A stretch of DNA of 64,000 nt from Sediminihabitans luteus (GCF_002797595.1 NZ_PGFE01000001.1:682001-746000), one strand, 5' to 3'. Counted from the first letter of the stretch, positions 43,535-53,600 are shown. Numbers and translations are program-made. The notes: generated by a model not told the origin, from the letters alone.

Positions 43535-44551
43535 TCATGGGGCAACGGCCGGGCTCGGCACGAGCACGCGGGGGGCGTCGGCCGTCGAGGCGCGCACCAC
43601 GAGCTCGGCGGGCAGCACGACGCGCGGGGCCTCGGGCTCGTTCCCGGGCCGCAGCAGGTCGGCGAGCAGGTCGACCGCGGTCGCGCCCATGCCCCGCAGG
43701 TCGGTGCGCACTGTCGTCAGGGGCGTCGCGGCGAGCCCCGCGACGAAGGTGTCGTCGCAGCCGACGACGCTCACGTCGTCCGGCACCCGGATGCCACGGC
43801 CGGCGAGGCGGCGGACGAGGCCGAGCGCCTGGAGGTCGTTGAACGCCAGGACGGCGGTCGCCCCGGTCGCGACGGCGGCGTCGGCCGCGGAGTACCCGCC
43901 GTCGACGTGCGGCCGGTAGGCGCCGAGCTCGACCACGTCGAGGTCGTCGAACCGCTCGACCGCGCGCCGCACGCCGTCCGCGCGACGTTCCTGGGACCAG
44001 GACCGCTCGGGGCCGCCGACGACCGCGACGCGCGCGTGCCCGAGCGCCCGCAGGTGCTCGATCGCGAGCTCGGTGCCGCGCGCGTGGTCGGTGCAGACCG
44101 ACGGGACGCCGGCGACCTCCCGGTTGACGAGGACGACGCGGGCCCGGCCTGCGGCGTCGCGCACCGCCGCGTCGTCCTGGCGCGGGGAGCACAGCAGCAG
44201 CCCGTCGGTCTGCGGCGCGAGGCTCGCCACGAGGTCGGCCTCGAGGTGCGGGTCCTCCTCGGCGTCGACCACGAAGACCGCGAGCCCCGCGGCGCGCGCG
44301 CGGGCCTGCACGCCCTTGGTCACGGACGCGAAGTACGGGTTCTCGAGGTCCGGCACGACGAGCCCGACCGCGCTGGTCCGGCCCGCGCGCAGTCCGCTCG
44401 CGGCGCGGTTCGGGACGTAGCCGAGCGCGTCGGCCGCGGCCTGGACGCGGGCGCGGGTCGCAGCGGCGACGCGTTCGGGCGCCGCGAGCGCACGGGACAC
44501 GGTCGAGATCGACACGCCGGCGACGCGGGCGACGTCGTGCACGGTGACCAC
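43535..44551 (-). CDS. LacI-family regulator of hexuronate genes
   Basis: 338 aa. Helix-turn-helix VTVHDVARVAGVSISTVSRA at the extreme N-terminus, then a complete effector domain ending VVLPAELVVRAST. GTG at 44551 with AGGAGG 5 nt upstream. Divergent from uxaC with two TGCAAACG-type operators between, so it likely represses uxaC, itself and the downstream oxidoreductase in response to a uronate. Confidence 0.92.
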   Translation of the reverse strand: MVTVHDVARVAGVSISTVSRALAAPERVAAATRARVQAAADALGYVPNRAASGLRAGRTSAVGLVVPDLENPYFASVTKGVQARARAAGLAVFVVDAEEDPHLEADLVASLAPQTDGLLLCSPRQDDAAVRDAAGRARVVLVNREVAGVPSVCTDHARGTELAIEHLRALGHARVAVVGGPERSWSQERRADGVRRAVERFDDLDVVELGAYRPHVDGGYSAADAAVATGATAVLAFNDLQALGLVRRLAGRGIRVPDDVSVVGCDDTFVAGLAATPLTTVRTDLRGMGATAVDLLADLLRPGNEPEAPRVVLPAELVVRASTADAPRVLVPSPAVAP

Positions 44552-44585
44552 GGGACCTCCTCGTCGGCGACGCGGCCGTCGCGTC

Positions 44586-44599
44586 TGCAAACGATTGTA
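44586..44599 (-). promoter_or_regulatory. Operator and -10 of the hexuronate LacI gene
   Basis: Plus-strand TGCAAACGATTGTA; on the minus strand it reads TACAATCGTTTGCA, so the operator overlaps a -10-like TACAAT (44599-44594). Autorepression is likely. Confidence 0.75.
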
Positions 44600-44670
44600 G
44601 CCGCTGCTCCGCCGCGCTGCCACGACCTGCTCGCCACGTACTCGTACTGGCGATCCCGCCGCGCGACGCC

Positions 44671-44689
44671 TACGATGCAAACGTTCGCA
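44671..44689 (+). promoter_or_regulatory. uxaC promoter -10 and operator
   Basis: A -10-like TACGAT (44671-44676) overlaps TGCAAACGTTCGCA (44676-44689), a near-palindrome matching the site at 44586-44599 in its left half. Confidence 0.75.
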
Positions 44690-44740
44690 ACCATCGCCGT
44701 CCGCACCGTCCGGTCGACGCCCCGCTCGAAGGAGAGCCCC

Positions 44741-46195
44741 GTGCCCGCCACGCCCTGGACCCTGCACCCCGACCGTGCGCTGCCCGCCGACCCCGCGGTG
44801 CGCGCCGCGGCGCGCGAGATCCTCGCCGAGACCGCTCCCCTGCCGATCGTCGCGATGCACGGGCACGTCGAGGCATCGCTCCTGGCGGACGACGCACCCT
44901 TCGGCGACCCGGCCACGCTGCTCGTGACGCCCGACCACTACCTCGTGCGCATGCTCGTCTCGCAGGCCGGCGGCGCGCGCGCCGTGCCCGGCGTGCGCGG
45001 CCCGCAGGACCTCGGCGTGCGCCCGCGCGACCCCGGCGCGCCCTACGAGACCGACCCGCGCGAGATCTGGCGCCGGTTCTGCACCGCCTGGCCGCTGTTC
45101 CGCGGCACGCCCACCCGGTTCTGGCTCGAGCACACGTTCGCCGAGGTGCTCGAGGCGCCCGTGCGACCGTCCGCCGAGACCGCCGACGAGCTCTACGACC
45201 ACGTCACCGCACGCCTCGCGCTCCCCGCGATGCGGCCCCGCGCGCTGTTCGAGCGGTTCGGCATCGAGATCCTCTCGACGACCGACCCCGCGCACGCGCG
45301 CCTCGACCATCACGCGGCGCTCGCCGCCGAGGGGTGGGGCGAGCGCGTCGTCCCGACGTTCCGCCCCGACCCGCTGCTGCACCTCGACCGTGCCGACTGG
45401 CCCGCGCAGGTCGCCGCGCTCGGCGAGGCCGCGGGCACCGAGGTCGTCGACTACGCGAGCTACCTCGCGGCGATCCGTGACCGCCGCGCGGCGTTCGTCG
45501 CCGCGGGCGCCCGCGCGACCGACCACGGGCACCTGGGTGCCGACACGACGCCGCTCGACGACGCCGAGGCCGCCCGCATCCTCGCCGCGGGCCTCGCACG
45601 CACCGTGACCGCCGACGAGGCGCGGGCGTTCAGCGCCCACATGCTGTTCCAGATGGCCGCGATGTCGGTCGAGGACGGCCTCGTGATGCAGCTGCACCCC
45701 GGCGTGCTGCGCGACCACGACCGCGACGTCGTCGAGCGCCTCGGTCCCGACGTCGGGTACGACATCCCCGTCGCGACCGAGTACGCGCGCTCGCTGCGGC
45801 CCGTGCTCGAGGCGTTCGGCCACCACCCCGGGTTCCGGCTTGTCGTCTTCACGATCGACGAGACCGTGTTCTCGCGCGAGCTCGCCCCGCTCGCGGGCGT
45901 CTACCCCGCGATGCGGCTCGGCGCACCGTGGTGGTTCCTCGACTCGCCCGACGGCATGCGCCGGTACCGCGAGGCCGTGACCGAGACCGCGGGCTTCGCC
46001 AACACGAGCGGGTTCGTCGACGACACCCGCGCCTACCTGTCGATCCCCGCGCGGCACGACCTCGCCCGGCGCGTCGACGCGGGCTACCTCGCGCGGCTCG
46101 TCGTCGAGCACCGCCTCGACCTCGACGAGGCCGTCGAGACCGGGATCGACCTCGCCTACCGCCTGCCGCGCGAGACGTACCCCGCGATCGGCTGA
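44741..46195 (+). CDS. uxaC: Glucuronate/galacturonate isomerase
   Basis: Interconverts uronates and their ketoses (galacturonate-tagaturonate, glucuronate-fructuronate). 484 aa metal-dependent amidohydrolase-like TIM barrel, normal length. MHGHVEASLLADD near the N-terminus supplies the metal-binding His pair; DHYLVRMLVSQAG, FGIEILSTTDP and LGAPWWFLDSPDGMRRYRE are conserved. GTG at 44741 with GAAGGAG upstream. Ends at the 34-bp palindromic terminator. Confidence 0.94.
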   Translation: MPATPWTLHPDRALPADPAVRAAAREILAETAPLPIVAMHGHVEASLLADDAPFGDPATLLVTPDHYLVRMLVSQAGGARAVPGVRGPQDLGVRPRDPGAPYETDPREIWRRFCTAWPLFRGTPTRFWLEHTFAEVLEAPVRPSAETADELYDHVTARLALPAMRPRALFERFGIEILSTTDPAHARLDHHAALAAEGWGERVVPTFRPDPLLHLDRADWPAQVAALGEAAGTEVVDYASYLAAIRDRRAAFVAAGARATDHGHLGADTTPLDDAEAARILAAGLARTVTADEARAFSAHMLFQMAAMSVEDGLVMQLHPGVLRDHDRDVVERLGPDVGYDIPVATEYARSLRPVLEAFGHHPGFRLVVFTIDETVFSRELAPLAGVYPAMRLGAPWWFLDSPDGMRRYREAVTETAGFANTSGFVDDTRAYLSIPARHDLARRVDAGYLARLVVEHRLDLDEAVETGIDLAYRLPRETYPAIG

Positions 46196-46229
46196 CGTCT
46201 GCCCAACCGTCGGTTCGGCCCGGGTTCGG

Positions 46230-46263
46230 TGTCGGACGCCGCCCGGCCGGGCGGCGTCCGACA
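46230..46263. terminator. Bidirectional terminator between uxaC and ABC exporter
   Basis: A perfect 34-bp palindrome with 17-bp arms (TGTCGGACGCCGCCCGG and complement, no intervening loop bases) between convergent genes. Confidence 0.82.
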
Positions 46264-46290
46264 GTGCTCCGGGTCCGGGCGGGGGCTGCG

Positions 46291-47163
46291 TCAGCCGGCC
46301 GCGCGGGCCAGCACGAGCATGCGCTCCTCGATGGTCGCGGGCACGGCCTCGACGTCGGCCTCGAGGCCGGCGCGCGCGAGCGTGGCCCGCACGTCGTCGA
46401 GGTCGACGTCCGCGACGCGCACCGCGCGCCCGTCGAGGATCACGGGCAGCCGGGCCGCGTTGAGCGCCGAGAACGCCGCGGCCCAGTCGTCGGTGCGGAC
46501 CGCGCAGGCCCGCGTGTCGCCGACGACGTCGGCCTCGCTGCCCTGCGCCACGAGCCGCCCGTGCGACATGAGCAGCAGGCGGTCGCACTGCTGCGCCTCC
46601 TGCATGTAGTGCGTGGTCACGAGCACCCCCACGCCCGCGTCGGACTGCTCGCGGATCGTGTCCCACAGCCGTGCGCGCGCGAGCGCGTCGACGCCCGACG
46701 TCGGCTCGTCGAGCAGCACCGCCTCGGGCGCGTGCGACAGCGCGGCGCAGAACGCGGCCTGCCGCTGCGCGCCGAGCGGCATCGCACCGACGAGCGTGCG
46801 CGCGTAGCCCGCGATCTCGTCGGGCAGCGCGGGCACCGGGGTCCCGTACGAGCCCGCGACGAACTCGAGGTTCTCGGTCAGCGTCATGTCGGTGTACAGG
46901 CCGAGGTTCTGCGGCACGTACCCGAGGCGCTTGCGCCGCGCCCGGTTCGGCGGGCCGCCGAGCATGCGCGCCGCGCCCGCGCTCGTGGGCAGCAGGCCCA
47001 GGAGCATGCGCATGAGCGTCGTCTTGCCCGCGCCGTTCGCGCCGAGGAGCCCGACGACCTCGCCCGGCTCGACGTGCATCGTGACGTCGTCGACCGCGGT
47101 GAAGGTGCCGAACCGGCGGCTCACGCCGCGCGCCTCGACCACGGGCCCGGTCGCGCGGCTCAC
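46291..47163 (-). CDS. ABC exporter ATP-binding protein (non-canonical signature)
   Basis: 290 aa ATPase of the drug/antibiotic exporter (ABC-2) type. Walker A GANGAGKTT, Walker B AVLLDEPTSGVD, followed by a ~70-residue C-terminal extension. The signature normally reading LSGGQ is replaced by PLGAQRQA. GTG overlaps the neighbouring ATPase stop (GTGA). Together with 47160-47999 it would make an asymmetric ATPase pair for the permease at 47996-49198, resembling split YhiH/RbbA-type exporters. Confidence 0.88.
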   Translation of the reverse strand: MSRATGPVVEARGVSRRFGTFTAVDDVTMHVEPGEVVGLLGANGAGKTTLMRMLLGLLPTSAGAARMLGGPPNRARRKRLGYVPQNLGLYTDMTLTENLEFVAGSYGTPVPALPDEIAGYARTLVGAMPLGAQRQAAFCAALSHAPEAVLLDEPTSGVDALARARLWDTIREQSDAGVGVLVTTHYMQEAQQCDRLLLMSHGRLVAQGSEADVVGDTRACAVRTDDWAAAFSALNAARLPVILDGRAVRVADVDLDDVRATLARAGLEADVEAVPATIEERMLVLARAAG

Positions 47164-47999
47164 GCGCCCACCCCCGCGCCCAGGCGACGCACGAGGGACA
47201 GCGCGATCACGACGTCCTCGAGGTCGGGGTCGACGACCTCGAGACCGGCGGGCGCGTCGCCGGCGGGCCAGTACTCGTGCCGCGCGCGACCACGGCGCCA
47301 CGACCACTCGGGCCGGCGCGCGACGTCCGCCCGCGTGACCGTCCCGGCGAACCCCGCCCGGACGTCGTCGTACGAGCCCTGGACGAGCACCTCGCCGTCG
47401 TCGAGCACCACGAGGTGCCCGGCGCGTTCGGCCTCGTCGAGGTAGGTCGTCGACATGACCACGCCCGCGCCCTGCGCCGCGGTCTCCGCGATCATGCGCC
47501 ACAGGTCGATCCGGCTCACGGGGTCGACGCCCGTGCTCGGCTCGTCGAGCACCACGAGCCGCGGGCTGTGCACGATCGCCATGCAGAACCCGAGCTTGCG
47601 CCGCATGCCGCCCGAGAGCTGCGACGCGAGCCGGTCCGCGGCCGCGTCGAGGTCGGCCGCGTCGAGCAGCCGCGCCCGGCGCTCGGCGAGCTCGTCGCCC
47701 GTGAGGCCGTAGACGCCGCCCGCGAAGTCGAGGTTCTGCGCGACGCTCAGCGCGGCCCAGCTGCCCGACGACGCGGGCAGGAATCCGAGGTCGGCCTTGG
47801 ACGGCGCCACGACACGACCGGCGTCGGGGTGCACCTCGCGCACGAGGGCGCGCAGGAGCGTCGACTTCCCGGCGCCGTCGCCGCCGACGACCGCGACGAC
47901 CTGGCCGGCGGGCACCTCGAGCGTCACGTCGCGCAGTGCGTCAACGTCGCCGAAGCTCACGCTCACGCGGTCGAGCGCCGCGACGGGATCGCGGCTCAC
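47160..47999 (-). CDS. ABC exporter ATP-binding protein (canonical)
   Basis: 279 aa. Walker A GGDGAGKST, signature LSGGMRRKLGF, Walker B LVVLDEPSTGVD all canonical. C-terminal ~65 residues include a Trp/Arg-rich stretch (RRPEWSWRRGR). Overlaps both neighbours by 4 bp, so the three exporter genes are one translation-coupled unit. Confidence 0.92.
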   Translation of the reverse strand: MSRDPVAALDRVSVSFGDVDALRDVTLEVPAGQVVAVVGGDGAGKSTLLRALVREVHPDAGRVVAPSKADLGFLPASSGSWAALSVAQNLDFAGGVYGLTGDELAERRARLLDAADLDAAADRLASQLSGGMRRKLGFCMAIVHSPRLVVLDEPSTGVDPVSRIDLWRMIAETAAQGAGVVMSTTYLDEAERAGHLVVLDDGEVLVQGSYDDVRAGFAGTVTRADVARRPEWSWRRGRARHEYWPAGDAPAGLEVVDPDLEDVVIALSLVRRLGAGVGA

Positions 48000-49198
48000 G
48001 CGACGTCCCCGGTCGTCCGGGCGGCGTCATCGTTTGGGTTGTCATCGTTTGAGTTGTCATTGCTTGAGTTGTCATTGCTTGAGTTGTCATTGCTTGAGGT
48101 GTCATTGCTTGAGGTGTCATCGCCGGGGGTGTCATCGCCGGGGGTGTCATCGCCGGACTCGGCAGCAGCGCCCGTCGACCGGCGCTCGGGCGCGAGGTCG
48201 CGCCGGAACCGGAGCGTCGCGGCCGTGAAGATCACGACCGCCATGACCGTGAGCACGGCGAACGAGACCCACAGCGACGAGAGCGGGGCGCCGCGCAGCA
48301 TGACGCCCTGCGAGATCTTGGTGAAGTAGGTCAGGGGCAGCAGGTAGCCGATCCAGCGCACGCCCGCGGCCATGGCCTCGAGCGGGAAGATCATCCCCGA
48401 GAGCAGGATCTGCGGCAGCAGCACGAAGAACGCGCTCTGGATGGCCTGCCCCGCGGTCTTCGAGATGGTCGAGATGAACACGCCGATGCCGAGCACCACG
48501 AACAGGAAGATCGCGGCGCCGAGCGCGAACGTGAGCACGCTGCCGTTGAACGGCACGTCGAACAGCACCATGCCGAGCACGGTCACGATCACCATGTCGA
48601 GGGCCGCGAGCAGGAAGTACGGCGTGATCTTGCCGAGGATCACGGTGCTGGGCGCGATCGGCATGACCGCGAGCTGCTCGAGCGTGCCCGCCTCGCGCTC
48701 GCGCACGAGACCGATGCTCGTGATGATCGTGCCGATGAACGTCAGGATCAGCCCGATGATCGCGGGCACCATGACCCAGGCGGTCGTGAGGTCGGGGTTG
48801 TAGAGCACCTCGAGGTCGAGGTCGGCGCCCGAGGCCTTGATCGCCGCGACGGCGGACTGCGCCGCGAACAGGTTCGACCCGTCGACGAGCGCGAGCGTGG
48901 TCGCGTCGCCCGTCACGAACGCGACGTCGACCTCGTCGTCGCGCAGCAGGTCGCGGGCGGCGTCCTGCCCGTCGGACGGCGCGGTCGTCGTCACGTCGAA
49001 GACGTCGGGCAGCGTGTCGGCGAGCTGGCTCGCCTGCGGCCCGACGACCGCTGTCTCGACGCTGTCGACGTAGAAGTTGGCCGCGTACCCGAAGATCACG
49101 AGCAGCAGCAGGGGCATGCCGACGAGCAGGCCCACGGTGCGCCGGTCGCGCGCGAGCTCGCGGAACTCCTTGCGGATCATCGCTCTCATGCGCGTCAC
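47996..49198 (-). CDS. ABC-2 type exporter permease
   Basis: About 400 aa. One N-terminal membrane segment (LLVGMPLLLLVIFGYAAN), a ~140-residue extracellular domain, then five segments including SIGLVREREAGTLEQL, the ABC-2 signature. The GTG at 49198 or ATG at 49189 are both possible starts; the frame remains open to a TTG at 49225. The last ~50 residues are a repeated Asp/Asn/Ser tail (DDTSSNDTSSND) from a 15-bp repeat. It probably exports a drug, lipid or small molecule under the TetR gene upstream. Confidence 0.9.
   Translation of the reverse strand: MTRMRAMIRKEFRELARDRRTVGLLVGMPLLLLVIFGYAANFYVDSVETAVVGPQASQLADTLPDVFDVTTTAPSDGQDAARDLLRDDEVDVAFVTGDATTLALVDGSNLFAAQSAVAAIKASGADLDLEVLYNPDLTTAWVMVPAIIGLILTFIGTIITSIGLVREREAGTLEQLAVMPIAPSTVILGKITPYFLLAALDMVIVTVLGMVLFDVPFNGSVLTFALGAAIFLFVVLGIGVFISTISKTAGQAIQSAFFVLLPQILLSGMIFPLEAMAAGVRWIGYLLPLTYFTKISQGVMLRGAPLSSLWVSFAVLTVMAVVIFTAATLRFRRDLAPERRSTGAAAESGDDTPGDDTPGDDTSSNDTSSNDNSSNDNSSNDNSNDDNPNDDAARTTGDVA
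48026..48157 (-). repeat. 15-bp in-frame tandem repeat at the 3' end of the exporter permease
   Basis: Almost nine units (plus-strand GTCATTGCTTGAGTT and GTCATCGCCGGGGGT types) in an unusually AT-rich patch for this genome. The sequence drifts stepwise from one unit type to the next, as expected from repeated slippage. Confidence 0.95.
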
Positions 49199-49246
49199 GC
49201 TACGCCGGTCACGCCGCGAGTTCAACAGGTGTTGAGCGGTGTGTCG

Positions 49247-49846
49247 TCAGGGGGCGTCGGGCGTGTCCAGGTGCAGCTGGACCGCGGGCGCGACGCGCTC
49301 GACCAGCACCTCGAGGTCGAACGACGAGACAGGGGGAACTCGTGCGACGTACCGCACGACCGCGAGGCCGACCAGGTGCGTCATCGCGAGCAGGAAACCC
49401 TGGCGCCGCCCCTCGATCGCCCGCGCGACGCCCGGCCCCGCGATGGTGACCCCGAGAATGTCGCGCAAGCGGTCGGTGCCCTGCGCGCTGCCGATCGCGA
49501 CCCGCGCGAGCGCGACCATCTGCTCTCCCGTCGCCGGGTCCTCCCAGAGCCCCAGGTAGGCGCGAGCGAGGCGCGCTCCCTGCGTGGGACGCGGCCCCGA
49601 GAGCACGTCGGCGACCGCCTGCGCGGCCCCCGCGGGCAGGTCGACCGTCGCGGCGAAGAGGCCGTCCTTGTTCCCGAAGTAGTGCGGCAGCAGCGCGACG
49701 TCGACCCCGGCCGCGGTCGCGATCGAGCGCATCGTGGCCCCGCGGAACCCCTGGGTCGCGAACTCCTGACGGGCCGCCGCGACGATCCGGGCTCGCGTGC
49801 GCGCAGCGTCCCGGCCCGCGGGGACCGTCTCGTCGTCGGTGTGCAC
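49247..49846 (-). CDS. TetR-family regulator of the ABC exporter
   Basis: 199 aa. N-terminal helix-turn-helix (ARTRARIVAAARQEFATQGF ... TAAGVDVALLPHYFGNKDGLF) and a helical ligand domain of the AcrR/TetR_C type. GTG start at 49846. Same direction as and 48 bp upstream of the exporter permease, so probably in one operon with it. Confidence 0.9.
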   Translation of the reverse strand: MHTDDETVPAGRDAARTRARIVAAARQEFATQGFRGATMRSIATAAGVDVALLPHYFGNKDGLFAATVDLPAGAAQAVADVLSGPRPTQGARLARAYLGLWEDPATGEQMVALARVAIGSAQGTDRLRDILGVTIAGPGVARAIEGRRQGFLLAMTHLVGLAVVRYVARVPPVSSFDLEVLVERVAPAVQLHLDTPDAP

Positions 49847-49895
49847 CCGCCCATGCTAGGCGCCGCGTCCCGGCCCGGTCGGCGACAATGGACGC

Positions 49896-50519
49896 GTGCC
49901 CACCGACGACGCCCTCTTCGACCTGCCGGACGGCGCGCGCTCGCCCCGCCGCCGCGTCGTGCTGCTCACCGGGGCGTCCGGCTCGGGCAAGACGTCGCTG
50001 ACCCGCCGCCTCGGCCTGCCCGTGGTCCAGCTCGACGACTTCTACCGCGACCTCGACCACCCCGCGATGCCCGTGCGTTTCGGGATCGTCGACTGGGACG
50101 ACCCCGCGAGCTGGGACGCCGACGCCGCGCTCGACGCGCTCGACGCGCTGTGCCGTGACGGCGCCGCCGACGTGCCCGTGTACGACATCCCGACCTCGCG
50201 CCGCACCGGCACGACCCGGCTCGACGTGGGCGACGCCCCGCTCGTGGTCGCCGAGGGCATCTTCGCGGCGCACCTCGTGACCGCCGTGCGCGAGCGCGGG
50301 ATCCTCGCCGACGCGATCTGCCTCGCCCGGCCCGCGGTCGTGACCGCGTGGTTCCGCCTGCTGCGCGACCTCGGCGAGATGCGCAAGCCCCCGCTCACGC
50401 TCGTGCGGCGCGGGTGGGGGCTCATGCGCGACGAGCCGCGGCTCGTGCGCGAGTGGACCGCGCTCGGGTGCCGGCCGCTCACGCCCGCCGAGGCCGAACG
50501 GACCGTGCGCGGTCTCTGA
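49896..50519 (+). CDS. Uridine kinase-like P-loop kinase
   Basis: 207 aa. Walker A GASGSGKTS near residue 27, QLDDFYRDLDH (acceptor-site Asp pair of the uridine kinase family), VAEGIFAA as the Walker-B-like strand. Likely phosphorylates a nucleoside or related small molecule; it is shorter than Udk and may have another substrate. GTG start. Ends at a bidirectional terminator. Confidence 0.8.
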   Translation: MPTDDALFDLPDGARSPRRRVVLLTGASGSGKTSLTRRLGLPVVQLDDFYRDLDHPAMPVRFGIVDWDDPASWDADAALDALDALCRDGAADVPVYDIPTSRRTGTTRLDVGDAPLVVAEGIFAAHLVTAVRERGILADAICLARPAVVTAWFRLLRDLGEMRKPPLTLVRRGWGLMRDEPRLVREWTALGCRPLTPAEAERTVRGL

Positions 50520-50569
50520 GGCACGCGCCGTCCGGCACGGGACGGTTGGCACGCGCCGCCCGGCACGAG

Positions 50570-50603
50570 ACGGCCGCCCGCCCCCGGGGGGACGGGCGGC
50601 CGT
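50570..50603. terminator. Bidirectional terminator
   Basis: 11-bp perfect arms ACGGCCGCCCG (50570-50580) and complement (50593-50603), 12-nt C/G-rich loop, between the convergent kinase and rhamnogalacturonan lyase genes. Confidence 0.8.
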
Positions 50604-50616
50604 GGCCCGACGGCGG

Positions 50617-53600
50617 TCAGCGCTTGACCGTGACCCTCACCTCCGTGCTCGCCGTGGCGCCCGCGGCGTTCGACAGCTCGGCGCGGTAGACGTACGTGCC
50701 GGGCACGCGGTCACGCACCCCGGTCGACGCCTGCTGCGCGGCCGTGCCGTTGGCGGTGAGCGACTGCGTGTCGATCAGCACGTCGTCCTCGTACAGGCGG
50801 TACTCGGTCGCGTTGGTGCCCCACCACATGTTTGTGGTGACCGTGTAGTCGCCGTCGCCGTCCCAGTTGTCGCTGCTCACGACCGGGGTCCCGGGGGTCG
50901 CCCGGGACACGTTGACCGTGAGCTCGCGGGTCGTCGTCGTGCCGTGCTGGTTGGTCAGCTCGGCCGTGTAGACGTACGTCCCGTTCTTCTTGCCCGAGAC
51001 CTTGAGCGCCTCGACCTGCGCCGTGGGGCTCAGGTCGGGGAGCTCGGTCGACTGCACCTCTTCGCCGTTCTCGAAGAACGTGACGCTCTGGGCGTTCTGG
51101 CCCCACCACATGTTCATCGAGACCGTGAAGTCGCCGTCGCCGTCCCAGTTGTCGCTCGAGAGCACGCCCTGGCCGGGCGCCGCGGTCGCGGGCCCGTCCA
51201 CGCGCTCGCCCGGCGTCGCCGCCGTCGTGTACGCGATGCTCGGGGCCGCGGGCGTGGCCATGTCCGGCCCGATCGCGTACCCGGTGTGCGGGGGCTGGTT
51301 GTAGCCGGTGTTCTGCCAGGCGACGCCGAGGCGGTACGTCGGGTCGGACTGCAGCGTGCGCAGGCGGTGGTCCGTGAGGTCCACCGTCGTCGCGATCCGC
51401 AGCGCCGTCGAGTCGTCCGTGCGCGAGACGATCTCCTCGCGCCAGTCGCCGAACAGGTCGGCCTGGAGCGCCACGGTGCCCTTGGTGTCGTTGTTCGACA
51501 GGGTGCCCGCCGCGCGGTAGATCTCCTCGGCCTTGCCGGTCTCCCAGTTCCACTTCTCGATCACGGGCACACCGGTGCGCGTGGTCTCGTCGAAGTCGTG
51601 GTCACCGATCTCCCGCAGCAGGTCCCCGTCCCAGTAGGTCAGGAAGTTCGCCGCGGGGATGTCGGTCGTGATGAGGGTGCCGTCGGCGGCCCGCATCTCG
51701 CCCGACGGCGAGTTCCACGCGCCGTCCGTCACGACGGCCCACGACTCCGACCCCGCGTACCGCGGGTCGATGTCGCCCGACGCCGCCCGGCCCGTGTCCT
51801 TCGCGGCCGGCATCGACCACAGGATCTCGCCCGTCGCGGCGTCGCGGAACGTCGCCCCGATGCCCTGGGCGGACGGCGCCTCCTCCTGCGCCGCGAACAC
51901 CTCGAGACCCGGACGGGCCGGGTCGAGGTCGCCCACGTGGAGCGCGTCGCCGTGCCCCAGCTCCGTGGAGTAGAGGCCGGTGCCGTCGTCGTCGATCGTC
52001 ATGGACCCGAAGACGATCTCGTCCTTCTGGTCGCCGTCGACGTCGTTGACCGACAGGTTGTGGTTGCCCTGCCCGGCCCACTCCTCGCCCGCGACGTCCG
52101 AGTCGAAGACCCAGCGCTGCGTGAGCTCCGAACCGTCGAAGTCGTACGCCGCGACGACGCTGCGGGTGTAGTACCCGCGGCTGACGATCACGCTCGGGTG
52201 CTCGCCGTCGAGGTACGCGGTGCCCGCGAGGAACCGGTCGACGCGGTTGCCGTACGTGTCGCCCCAGGCGCCGACGTCCCCGCGCGGCGGCGTGTAGTCG
52301 ATCGTGTCGACCGCGGCACCCGTGCGGCCCGAGAAGACCGTGAGGTACTCCGGTCCGGTCAGCACGTAGCCGGTCGAGTTCCGGTAGTCGGCGCGCGCGT
52401 CGCCGATCACCGTGCCCTGGCCGTCGACGGTGCCGTCCGCGGTCTTCATCGTGACCTCGGCCGTGCCGTCACCGTCCAGGTCGTACACCTGGAACTGCGT
52501 GTAGTGCGCCCCGGCGCGGATGTTCTTGCCGAGGTCGATGCGCCACAGGCGCGTCCCGTCGAGCTCGTAGGCGTCGACGAGCACGTTCCCGGTGTACCCG
52601 GCCTGCGAGTTGTCGTGCGAGTTGGTCGGGTCCCACTTGAGCACGATCTCGTACTGGCCGTCACCGTCGACGTCGCCGATCGACGCGTCGTTGGCACGGT
52701 ACGAGTACGGCTGACCGTCCTTGGTGTACGCGTCCGCGGGCTTGTCGATCGGGACGTCGAGCGTCTGGTCGTCCCAGACCGTGAATTCCTCGGTCGCCCA
52801 GCGCTCGACACCGTTGACGACCGAGCTGATCCGGTACGTCGAGTCCTTCGTGCCGTCGGCGTCGAGCACGTTGGTCGAGCCCGTCACCGGGGTGTCGGTG
52901 ATCTTGACCCCGTCGCGGTAGACGTCGAACGCGATCGACCCCGGGTCGAGGCCGAGCATCCGCCACCCCAGGTACACGCCGGAGTCGGTGTCGACCGCGA
53001 CCGGCGACCGGTCGAGGCGCTCGGCCTGGCGCACGAGCGTCGTGACCGCACCCGAGGTGACGGTCTCCGAGCGCTCCGAGACGCCGCCCGCGTTGACCGA
53101 CGCGACCGCGTACGTGTACTCGATCGTCGTGAGCACGTCGGTGTCGGTGAACGTCGGCCCGTCGGCGCGGCCGACGAGCTCGAGGTCGCCGCCCGCGTCT
53201 CCGCGGAACACCTGGTAGAACAGCGCGCCGTCGGCGTCGTCCCAGCTGATCGTCACGTCGTTCTTGTTCACGGCGCCGAGGGTCAGGCCCGTCGGGACGG
53301 GGGCCGTCGCGACGTCCGGGTCGACCGTCGTGAGCTCGAGCGCGTTCGACGCGACCGACTCGGTGCCCGCCGCGTCGAGCGCGACGACCGTGTACGTGTA
53401 CTCGAGGCCCACGTCGGCGGTCGTGTCGACGAACGACGTGCCCTCGACGTCGCCCAGCGCCTCGGGCGCGGTGGCCGTCGCCGACTTCCGGTACACCCGG
53501 TAGCCCGCGGCGTCGTCCGTGCCGGTCCACGACAGCGAGACCTCCACGTCGGCGCCGTCGATCGCGATGTCGTCGAGCACGAGGTCGGACGGCGCGACGA

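Noticed and set aside
43375-43545. N-terminal extension of the uronate oxidoreductase through a Pro/Asp/Ser/Ala repeat
   Set aside because: The longer frame opens only at a TTG, whereas ATG 43374 has a good ribosome-binding site and gives a normal-length protein.
48026-48157. Tandem 15-mers considered as a CRISPR or origin iteron array
   Set aside because: Units are contiguous without spacers and lie in frame at the 3' end of the permease gene, giving a Ser/Asn/Asp tail.
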